Positions 51,201 through 62,953 of a stretch of 64,000 nucleotides of DNA are shown piece by piece. Within the stretch, counting starts at the first letter, position 1. Each line of letters starts with the position of its first letter. Below the pieces are notes generated by a model. It saw only the letters and a program-made list of their open reading frames with translations, was not told the origin of the DNA and ran no database searches. The translations under genes were made by a program, and so were the position numbers. Source of the DNA: Sympetrum striolatum (taxonomy: Eukaryota > Arthropoda > Insecta > Odonata > Libellulidae); assembly GCA_947579665.1 (NCBI GenBank), contig OX388348.1:496001-560000 (forward strand). Reading direction: 5' to 3'.

Positions 51201-54200
51201 GGACTGCCCTCTAAAATGGAAAAACCAAACAATTGATGAAGAGATGCTGTACTGATTTATTTTGTCCAGTGGTGGGATTCAAAGTGGATGAGTATGAATG
51301 CAATTCAATATTAATTCTACTCTAATGCCAGTATATTAAATATAGATGGGCCCTTGGTTACAATAGCTGTATTGTTGGTCAGATAATGTTTTAATAATCA
51401 TCTTTGTATTTACTCTTCAGAAATGCTTTTGGGACTGCCCTCTAAAATGGAAAAACCAAACAATTGATGAAGAGATGCTGTACTGATTTATTTTGTCCAG
51501 TGGTGGGATTCAAAGTGGATGAGTATGAATGCAATTCAATATTAATTCTACTCTAATGCCAGTATATTAAATATAGATGGGCCCTTGGTTACAATAGCTG
51601 TATTGTTGGTCAGATAATGTTTTAATAATCATCTTTGTATTTACTCTTCAGAAATGCTTTTGGGACTGCCCTCTAAAATGGAAAAGCAAACAATTGATGA
51701 AGAGATGCTGTACTGATTTATTTTGTCCAGTGGTGGGATTCAAAGTGGATGAGTATGAATGCAATTCAATATTAATTCTACTCTAATGCCAGTATATTAA
51801 ATATAGATGGGCCCTTGGTTACAATAGCTGTATTGTTGGTCAGATAATGTTTTAATAATCATCTTTGTATTTACTCTTCAGAAATGCTTTTGGGACTGCC
51901 CTCTAAAATGGAAAAACCAAACAATTGATGAAGAGATGCTGTACTGATTTATTTTGTCCAGTGGTGGGATTCAAAGTGGATGAGTATGAATGCAATTCAA
52001 TATTAATTCTACTCTAATGCCAGTATATTAAATATAGATGGGCCCTTGGTTACAATAGCTGTATTGTTGGTCAGATAATGTTTTAATAATCATCTTTGTA
52101 TTTACTCTTCAGAAATGCTTTTGGGACTGCCCTCTAACATGGAAAAACCAAACAATTGATGAAGAGATGCTGTACTGATTTATTTTGTCCAGTGGTGGGA
52201 TTCAAAGTGGATGAGTATGAATGCAATTCAATATTAATTCTACTCTAATGCCAGTATATTAAATATAGATGGGCCCTTGGTTACAATAGCTGTATTGTTG
52301 GTCAGATAATGTTTTAATAATCATATTTGTATTTACTCTTCAGAAATGCTTTTGGGACTGCCCTCTAAAATGTAAAAAACCAAACAATTGATGAAGAGAT
52401 GCTGTACTGAGTTATATTGTCCAGTGGTGGGATCCAAAGTGGATGAGTATGAATGCAATTCAATATTAATTCTACTCTAATGCCAGTATATTAAATATAG
52501 ATGGGCCCTTGGTTACAATAGCTGTATTGTTGGTCAGATAATGTTTTAATAATCATCTTTGTATTTACTCTTCAGAAATGCTTTTGGGACTGCCCTCTAA
52601 AATGGAAAAGCAAACAATTGATGAAGAGATGCTGTACTGATTTATTTTGTCCAGTGGTGGGATCCAAAGTGGATGAGTATGAATGCAATTCAATATTAAT
52701 TCTACTCTAATGCCAGTATATTAAATATAGATGGGCCCTTGGTTACAATAGCTGTATTGTTGGTCAGATAATGTTTTAATAATCATCTTTGTATTTACTC
52801 TTCAGAAATGCTTTTGGGACTGCCCTCTAAAATGGAAAAACCAAACAATTGATGAAGAGATGCTGTACTGATTTATTTTGTCCAGTGGTGGGATTCAAAG
52901 TGGATGAGTATGAATGCAATTCAATATTAATTCTACTCTAATGCCAGTATATTAAATATAGATGGGCCCTTGGTTACAATAGCTGTATTGTTGGTCAGAT
53001 AATGTTTTAATAATCATCTTTGTATTTACTCTTCAGAAATGCTTTTGGGACTGCCCTCTAAAATGGAAAAACCAAACAATTGATGAAGAGATGCTGTACT
53101 GATTTATTTTGTCCAGTGGTGGGATTCAAAGTGGATGAGTATGAATGCAATTCAATATTAATTCTACTCTAATGCCAGTATATTAAATATAGATGGGCCC
53201 TTGGTTACAATAGCTGTATTGTTGGTCAGATAATGTTTTAATAATCATCTTTGTATTTACTCTTCAGAAATGCTTTTGGGACTGCCCTCTAAAATGGAAA
53301 AACCAAACAATTGATGAAGAGATGCTGTACTGATTTATTTTGTCCAGTGGTGGGATTCAAAGTGGATGAGTATGAATGCAATTCAATATTAATTCTACTC
53401 TAATGCCAGTATATTAAATATAGATGGGCCCTTGGTTACAATAGCTGTATTGTTGGTCAGATAATGTTTTAATAATCATCTTTGTATTTACTCTTCAGAA
53501 ATGCTTTTGGGACTGCCCTCTAAAATGGAAAAGCAAACAATTGATGAAGAGATGCTGTACTGATTTATTTTGTCCAGTGGTGGGATCCAAAGTGGATGAG
53601 TATGAATGCAATTCAATATTAATTCTACTCTAATGCCAGTATATTAAATATAGATGGGCCCTTGGTTACAATAGCTGTATTGTTGGTCAGATAATGTTTT
53701 AATAATCATCTTTGTATTTACTCTTCAGAAATGCTTTTGGGACTGCCCTCTAAAATGGAAAAACCAAACAATTGATGAAGAGATGCTGTACTGATTTATT
53801 TTGTCCAGTGGTGGGATCCAAAGTGGATGAGTATGAATGCAATTCAATATTAATTCTACTCTAATGCCAGTATATTAAATATAGATGGGCCCTTGGTTAC
53901 AATAGCTGTATTGTTGGTCAGATAATGTTTTAATAATCATCTTTGTATTTACTCTTCAGAAATGCTTTTGGGACTGCCCTCTAACATGGAAAAACCAAAC
54001 AATTGATGAAGAGATGCTGTACTGATTTATTTTGTCCAGTGGTGGGATTCTAAGTGGATGAGTATGAATGCAATTCAATATTAATTCTACTCTAATGCCA
54101 GTATATTAAATATAGATGGGCCCTTGGTTACAATAGCTGTATTGTTGGTCAGATAATGTTTTAATAATCATCTTTGTATTTACTCTTCAGAAATGCTTTT

Positions 54201-55200
54201 GGGACTGCCCTCTAAAATGGAAAAACCAAACAATTGATGAAGAGATGCTGTACTGATTTATTTTGTCCAGTGGTGGGATTCAAAGTGGATGAGTATGAAT
54301 GCAATTCAATATTAATTCTACTCTAATGCCAGTATATTAAATATAGATGGGCCCTTGGTTACAATAGCTGTATTGTTGGTCAGATAATGTTTTAATAATC
54401 ATCTTTGTATTTACTCTTCAGAAATGCTTTTGGGACTGCCCTCTAAAATGGAAAAACCAAACAATTGATGAAGAGATGCTGTACTGATTTATTTTGTCCA
54501 GTGTTGGGATCCAAAGTGGATGAGTATGAATGCAATTCAATATTAATTCTACTCTAATGCCAGTATATTAAATATAGATGGGCCCTTGGTTACAATAGCT
54601 GTATTGTTGGTCAGATAATGTTTTAATAATCATCTTTGTATTTACTCTTCAGAAATGCTTTTGGGACTGCCCTCTAAAATGGAAAAACCAAACAATTGAT
54701 GAAGAGATGCTGTACTGATTTATTTTGTCCAGTGTTGGGATTCAAAGTGGATGAGTATGAATGCAATTCAATATTAATTCTACTCTAATGCCAGTATATT
54801 AAATATAGATGGGCCCTTGGTTACAATAGCTGTATTGTTGGTCAGATAATGTTATAATAATCATCTTTGTATTTACTCTTCAGAAATGCTTTTGGGACTG
54901 CCCTCTAAAATGGAAAAACCAAACAATTGATGAAGAGATGCTGTACTGATTTATTTTGTCCAGTGGTGGGATTCAAAGTGGATGAGTATGAATGCAATTC
55001 AATATTAATTCTACTCTAATGCCAGTATATTAAATATAGATGGGCCCTTGGTTACAATAGCTGTATTGTTGGTCAGATAATGTTTTAATAATCATCTTTG
55101 TATTTACTCTTCAGAAATGCTTTTGGGACTGCCCTCTAAAATGGAAAAACCAAACAATTGATGAAGAGATGCTGTACTGATTTATTTTGTCCAGTGGTGG
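42200..55200 (+). repeat. Satellite block 5: TTAAATATAGATGGGCCC monomers, mostly 231 bp
   Basis: Monomers have TTAAATATAGATGGGCCC and often CTCTAAAATGG. Lengths fall into three classes set by one A-run: GGAAAAGC (230 bp), GGAAAAACC (231 bp) and TGTAAAAAACC (232 bp). The 232-bp class always comes with GAGTTATATTG and is found at 44751, 45444, 45907, 49369, 50755 and 52371. The spacings of 3, 2, 15, 6 and 7 monomers point to repeated block duplication; the monomers after 50755 and after 52371 begin with the same order of variants. Confidence 0.8.
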
Positions 55201-56740
55201 GATCCAAAGTGGATGAGTATGAATGCAATTCAATATTAATACTACTCTAATGCCAGTATATTAGATATAGGTGGGCCCTTGGTTACAATAGCTGTATTGT
55301 TGGTCAGATAATGTTTTAATAATCATCTTTGTATTTACTCTTCAGAAATGCTTTTGGGACTGCCCTCTAACATGGAAAAGCAAACAATTGATGAAGAGAT
55401 GCTGTACTGATTTATTTTGTCCAGTGGTGGGATCCAAAGTGGATGAGTATGAATGCAATTCAATATTAATACTACTCTAATGCCAGTATATTAGATATAG
55501 GTGGGCCCTTGGTTACAATAGCTGTATTGTTGGTCAGATAATGTTTTAATAATCATCTTTGTATTTACTCTTCAGAAATACTCTTGGGACTGCCCTCTAA
55601 CATGGAAAAGCAAACAATTGATGAAGAGATGCTGTACTGATTTATTTTGTCCAGTGGTGGGATCCAAAGTGGATGAGTATGAATGCAATTCAATATTAAT
55701 ACTACTCTAATGCCAGTATATTAGATATAGGTGGGCCCTTGGTTACAATAGCTGTATTGTTGGTCAGATAATGTTTTAATAATCATCTTTGTATTTACTC
55801 TTCAGAAATGCTTTTGGGACTGCCCTCTAACATGGAAAAGCAAACAATTGATGAAGAGATGCTGTACTGATTTATTTTGTCCAGTGGTGGGATCCAAAGT
55901 GGATGAGTATGAATGCAATTCAATATTAATACTACTCTAATGCCAGTATATTAGATATAGGTGGGCCCTTGGTTACAATAGCTGTATTGTTGGTCAGATA
56001 ATGTTTTAATAATCATCTTTGTATTTACTCTTCAGAAATACTCTTGGGACTGCCCTCTAACATGGAAAAGCAAACAATTGATGAAGAGATGCTGTACTGA
56101 TTTATTTTGTCCAGTGGTGGGATCCAAAGTGGATGAGTATGAATGCAATTCAATATTAATACTACTCTAATGCCAGTATATTAGATATAGGTGGGCCCTT
56201 GGTTACAATAGCTGTATTGTTGGTCAGATAATGTTTTAATAATCATCTTTGTATTTACTCTTCAGAAATGCTTTTGGGACTGCCCTCTAACATGGAAAAG
56301 CAAACAATTGATGAAGAGATGCTGTACTGATTTATTTTGTCCAGTGGTGGGATCCAAAGTGGATGAGTATGAATGCAATTCAATATTAATACTACTCTAA
56401 TGCCAGTATATTAGATATAGGTGGGCCCTTGGTTACAATAGCTGTATTGTTGGTCAGATAATGTTTTAATAATCATCTTTGTATTTACTCTTCAGAAATA
56501 CTCTTGGGACTGCCCTCTAACATGGAAAAGCAAACAATTGATGAAGAGATGCTGTACTGATTTATTTTGTCCAGTGGTGGGATCCAAAGTGGATGAGTAT
56601 GAATGCAATTCAATATTAATACTACTCTAATGCCAGTATATTAGATATAGGTGGGCCCTTGGTTACAATAGCTGTATTGTTGGTCAGATAATGTTTTAAT
56701 AATCATCTTTGTATTTACTCTTCAGAAATGCTTTTGGGAC

Positions 56741-59271
56741 TGCCCTCTGACATGGAAAAGCAAACAATTGATGAAGAGATGCTGTACTGATTTATTTTGT
56801 CCAGTGGTGGGATCCAAAGTGGATGAGTATGAATGCAATTCAATATTAATACTACTCTAATGCCAGTATATTAGATATAGGTGGGCCCTTGGTTACAATA
56901 GCTGTATTATTGGTCAGATAATGTTTTAATAATCATCTTTGTATTTACTCTTCAGAAATGCTTTTGGGACTGCCCTCTAACATGGAAAAGCAAACAATTG
57001 ATGAAGAGATGCTGTACTGATTTATTTTGTCCAGTGGTGGGATCCAAAGTGGATGAGTATGAATGCAATTCAATATTAATACTACTCTAATGCCAGTATA
57101 TTAGATATAGGTGGGCCCTTGGTTACAATAGCTGTATTGTTGGTCAGATAATGTTTTAATAATCATCTTTGTATTTACTCTTCAGAAATGCTTTTGGGAC
57201 TGCCCTCTAACATGGAAAAGCAAACAATTGATGAAGAGATGCTGTACTGATTTATTTTGTCCAGTGGTGGGATCCAAAGTGGATGAGTATGAATGCAATT
57301 CAATATTAATACTACTCTAATGCCAGTATATTAGATATAGGTGGGCCCTTGGTTACAATAGCTGTATTGTTGGTCAGATAATGTTTTAATAATCATCTTT
57401 GTATTTACTCTTCAGAAATGCTTTTGGGACTGCCCTCTAACATGGAAAAGCAAACAATTGATGAAGAGATGCTGTACTGATTTATTTTGTCCAGTGGTGG
57501 GATCCAAAGTGGATGAGTATGAATGCAATTCAATATTAATACTACTCTAATGCCAGTATATTAGATATAGGTGGGCCCTTGGTTACAATAGCTGTATTGT
57601 TGGTCAGATAATGTTTTAATAATCATCTTTGTATTTACTCTTCAGAAATACTCTTGGGACTGCCCTCTAACATGGAAAAGCAAACAATTGATGAAGAGAT
57701 GCTGTACTGATTTATTTTGTCCAGTGGTGGGATCCAAAGTGGATGAGTATGAATGCAATTCAATATTAATACTACTCTAATGCCAGTATATTAGATATAG
57801 GTGGGCTCCTTGGTTACAATAGCTGTATTGTTGGTCAGATAATGTTTTAATAATCATCTTTGTATTTACTCTTCAGAAATACTCTTGGGACTGCCCTCTA
57901 ACATGGAAAAGCAAACAATTGATGAAGAGATGCTGTACTGATTTATTTTGTCCAGTGGTGGGATCCAAAGTGGATGAGTATGAATGCAATTCAATATTAA
58001 TACTACTCTAATGCCAGTATATTAGATATAGGTGGGCCCTTGGTTACAATAGCTGTATTGTTGGTCAGATAATGTTTTAATAATCATCTTTGTATTTACT
58101 CTTCAGAAATACTCTTGGGACTGCCCTCTAACATGGAAAAGCAAACAATTGATGAAGAGATGCTGTACTGATTTATTTTGTCCAGTGGTGGGATCCAAAG
58201 TGGATGAGTATGAATGCAATTCAATATTAATACTACTCTAATGCCAGTATATTAGATATAGGTGGGCCCTTGGTTACAATAGCTGTATTGTTGGTCAGAT
58301 AATGTTTTAATAATCATCTTTGTATTTACTCTTCAGAAATGCTTTTGGGACTGCCCTCTAACATGGAAAAGCAAACAATTGATGAAGAGATGCTGTACTG
58401 ATTTATTTTGTCCAGTGGTGGGATCCAAAGTGGATGAGTATGAATGCAATTCAATATTAATACTACTCTAATGCCAGTATATTAGATATAGGTGGGCCCT
58501 TGGTTACAATAGCTGTATTGTTGGTCAGATAATGTTTTAATAATCATCTTTGTATTTACTCTTCAGAAATACTCTTGGGACTGCCCTCTAACATGGAAAA
58601 GCAAACAATTGATGAAGAGATGCTGTACTGATTTATTTTGTCCAGTGGTGGGATCCAAAGTGGATGAGTATGAATGCAATTCAATATTAATACTACTCTA
58701 ATGCCAGTATATTAGATATAGGTGGGCCCTTGGTTACAATAGCTGTATTGTTGGTCAGATAATGTTTTAATAATCATCTTTGTATTTACTCTTCAGAAAT
58801 GCTTTTGGGACTGCCCTCTAACATGGAAAAGCAAACAATTGATGAAGAGATGCTGTACTGATTTATTTTGTCCAGTGGTGGGATCCAAAGTGGATGAGTA
58901 TGAATGCAATTCAATATTAATACTACTCTAATGCCAGTATATTAGATATAGGTGGGCCCTTGGTTACAATAGCTGTATTGTTGGTCAGATAATGTTTTAA
59001 TAATCATCTTTGTATTTACTCTTCAGAAATACTCTTGGGACTGCCCTCTAACATGGAAAAGCAAACAATTGATGAAGAGATGCTGTACTGATTTATTTTG
59101 TCCAGTGGTGGGATCCAAAGTGGATGAGTATGAATGCAATTCAATATTAATACTACTCTAATGCCAGTATATTAGATATAGGTGGGCCCTTGGTTACAAT
59201 AGCTGTATTGTTGGTCAGATAATGTTTTAATAATCATCTTTGTATTTACTCTTCAGAAATGCTTTTGGGAC
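56741..59271 (+). repeat. Higher-order unit 1: 11 monomers, 2,531 bp
   Basis: The unit is taken to begin at the marker TGCCCTCTGACATGG (56741), which is otherwise CTAACATGG. The order of monomer types is a a a a b b b a b a b. A CTGTATTATTGG variant follows the first marker at 56901, and a single-base insertion, GGTGGGCTCCTTGG, lies at 57801. Both markers recur 2,531 bases later, so the unit is 11 monomers plus one inserted base. Confidence 0.85.
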
Positions 59272-61112
59272 TGCCCTCTGACATGGAAAAGCAAACAATT
59301 GATGAAGAGATGCTGTACTGATTTATTTTGTCCAGTGGTGGGATCCAAAGTGGATGAGTATGAATGCAATTCAATATTAATACTACTCTAATGCCAGTAT
59401 ATTAGATATAGGTGGGCCCTTGGTTACAATAGCTGTATTATTGGTCAGATAATGTTTTAATAATCATCTTTGTATTTACTCTTCAGAAATGCTTTTGGGA
59501 CTGCCCTCTAACATGGAAAAGCAAACAATTGATGAAGAGATGCTGTACTGATTTATTTTGTCCAGTGGTGGGATCCAAAGTGGATGAGTATGAATGCAAT
59601 TCAATATTAATACTACTCTAATGCCAGTATATTAGATATAGGTGGGCCCTTGGTTACAATAGCTGTATTGTTGGTCAGATAATGTTTTAATAATCATCTT
59701 TGTATTTACTCTTCAGAAATGCTTTTGGGACTGCCCTCTAACATGGAAAAGCAAACAATTGATGAAGAGATGCTGTACTGATTTATTTTGTCCAGTGGTG
59801 GGATCCAAAGTGGATGAGTATGAATGCAATTCAATATTAATACTACTCTAATGCCAGTATATTAGATATAGGTGGGCCCTTGGTTACAATAGCTGTATTG
59901 TTGGTCAGATAATGTTTTAATAATCATCTTTGTATTTACTCTTCAGAAATGCTTTTGGGACTGCCCTCTAACATGGAAAAGCAAACAATTGATGAAGAGA
60001 TGCTGTACTGATTTATTTTGTCCAGTGGTGGGATCCAAAGTGGATGAGTATGAATGCAATTCAATATTAATACTACTCTAATGCCAGTATATTAGATATA
60101 GGTGGGCCCTTGGTTACAATAGCTGTATTGTTGGTCAGATAATGTTTTAATAATCATCTTTGTATTTACTCTTCAGAAATACTCTTGGGACTGCCCTCTA
60201 ACATGGAAAAGCAAACAATTGATGAAGAGATGCTGTACTGATTTATTTTGTCCAGTGGTGGGATCCAAAGTGGATGAGTATGAATGCAATTCAATATTAA
60301 TACTACTCTAATGCCAGTATATTAGATATAGGTGGGCTCCTTGGTTACAATAGCTGTATTGTTGGTCAGATAATGTTTTAATAATCATCTTTGTATTTAC
60401 TCTTCAGAAATACTCTTGGGACTGCCCTCTAACATGGAAAAGCAAACAATTGATGAAGAGATGCTGTACTGATTTATTTTGTCCAGTGGTGGGATCCAAA
60501 GTGGATGAGTATGAATGCAATTCAATATTAATACTACTCTAATGCCAGTATATTAGATATAGGTGGGCCCTTGGTTACAATAGCTGTATTGTTGGTCAGA
60601 TAATGTTTTAATAATCATCTTTGTATTTACTCTTCAGAAATACTCTTGGGACTGCCCTCTAACATGGAAAAGCAAACAATTGATGAAGAGATGCTGTACT
60701 GATTTATTTTGTCCAGTGTTGGGATCCAAAGTGGATGAGTATGAATGCAATTCAATATTAATACTACTCTAATGCCAGTATATTAGATATAGGTGGGCCC
60801 TTGGTTACAATAGCTGTATTGTTGGTCAGATAATGTTTTAATAATCATCTTTGTATTTTCTCTTCAGAAATGCTTTTGGGACTGCCCTCTAACATGGAAA
60901 AGCAAACAATTGATGAAGAGATGCTGTACTGATTTATTTTGTCCAGTGGTGGGATCCAAAGTGGATGAGTATGAATGCAATTCAATATTAATACTACTCT
61001 AATGCCAGTATATTAGATATAGGTGGGCCCTTGGTTACAATAGCTGTATTGTTGGTCAGATAATGTTTTAATAATCATCTTTGTATTTACTCTTCAGAAA
61101 TGCTTTTGGGAC
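59272..61112 (+). repeat. Higher-order unit 2: 8 monomers, 1,841 bp
   Basis: The unit begins with the same GACATGG marker, has the CTGTATTATTGG variant at 59432 and the GGGCTCC insertion at 60332, and runs a a a a b b b a. These are the first eight positions of unit 1; the last three (b a b) are missing, as expected after unequal exchange or deletion of three monomers. A private change, GTATTTTCTC, is found near 60853. Confidence 0.85.
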
Positions 61113-62953
61113 TGCCCTCTGACATGGAAAAGCAAACAATTGATGAAGAGATGCTGTACTGATTTATTTTGTCCAGTGGTGGGATCCAAAGTGGATGAGT
61201 ATGAATGCAATTCAATATTAATACTACTCTAATGCCAGTATATTAGATATAGGTGGGCCCTTGGTTACAATAGCTGTATTGTTGGTCAGATAATGTTTTA
61301 ATAATCATCTTTGTATTTACTCTTCAGAAATACTCTTGGGACTGCCCTCTAACATGGAAAAGCAAACAATTGATGAAGAGATGCTGTACTGATTTATTTT
61401 GTCCAGTGGTGGGATCCAAAGTGGATGAGTATGAATGCAATTCAATATTAATACTACTCTAATGCCAGTATATTAGATATAGGTGGGCCCTTGGTTACAA
61501 TAGCTGTATTGTTGGTCAGATAATGTTTTAATAATCATCTTTGTATTTACTCTTCAGAAATGCTTTTGGGACTGCCCTCTAACATGGAAAAGCAAACAAT
61601 TGATGAAGAGATGCTGTACTGATTTATTTTGTCCAGTGGTGGGATCCAAAGTGGATGAGTATGAATGCAATTCAATATTAATACTACTCTAATGCCAGTA
61701 TATTAGATATAGGTGGGCCCTTGGTTACAATAGCTGTATTGTTGGTCAGATAATGTTTTAATAATCATCTTTGTATTTACTCTTCAGAAATGCTTTTGGG
61801 ACTGCCCTCTAACATGGAAAAGCAAACAATTGATGAAGAGATGCTGTACTGATTTATTTTGTCCAGTGGTGGGATCCAAAGTGGATGAGTATGAATGCAA
61901 TTCAATATTAATACTACTCTAATGCCAGTATATTAGATATAGGTGGGCCCTTGGTTACAATAGCTGTATTGTTGGTCAGATAATGTTTTAATAATCATCT
62001 TTGTATTTACTCTTCAGAAATACTCTTGGGACTGCCCTCTAACATGGAAAAGCAAACAATTGATGAAGAGATGCTGTACTGATTTATTTTGTCCAGTGGT
62101 GGGATCCAAAGTGGATGAGTATGAATGCAATTCAATATTAATACTACTCTAATGCCAGTATATTAGATATAGGTGGGCTCCTTGGTTACAATAGCTGTAT
62201 TGTTGGTCAGATAATGTTTTAATAATCATCTTTGTATTTACTCTTCAGAAATACTCTTGGGACTGCCCTCTAACATGGAAAAGCAAACAATTGATGAAGA
62301 GATGCTGTACTGATTTATTTTGTCCAGTGGTGGGATCCAAAGTGGATGAGTATGAATGCAATTCAATATTAATACTACTCTAATGCCAGTATATTAGATA
62401 TAGGTGGGCCCTTGGTTACAATAGCTGTATTGTTGGTCAGATAATGTTTTAATAATCATCTTTGTATTTACTCTTCAGAAATACTCTTGGGACTGCCCTC
62501 TAACATGGAAAAGCAAACAATTGATGAAGAGATGCTGTACTGATTTATTTTGTCCAGTGGTGGGATCCAAAGTGGATGAGTATGAATGCAATTCAATATT
62601 AATACTACTCTAATGCCAGTATATTAGATATAGGTGGGCCCTTGGTTACAATAGCTGTATTGTTGGTCAGATAATGTTTTAATAATCATCTTTGTATTTA
62701 CTCTTCAGAAATGCTTTTGGGACTGCCCTCTAACATGGAAAAGCAAACAATTGATGAAGAGATGCTGTACTGATTTATTTTGTCCAGTGGTGGGATCCAA
62801 AGTGGATGAGTATGAATGCAATTCAATATTAATACTACTCTAATGCCAGTATATTAGATATAGGTGGGCCCTTGGTTACAATAGCTGTATTGTTGGTCAG
62901 ATAATGTTTTAATAATCATCTTTGTATTTACTCTTCAGAAATGCTTTTGGGAC
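61113..62953 (+). repeat. Higher-order unit 3: 8 monomers, 1,841 bp
   Basis: The unit starts with the GACATGG marker and carries the GGGCTCC insertion at 62173. The order is a b a a b b b a, so it matches unit 2 except that the second monomer is type b and lacks the CTGTATTATTGG variant. A fourth, incomplete unit starts at 62954 with a b a b b and runs to the window end. Confidence 0.85.
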
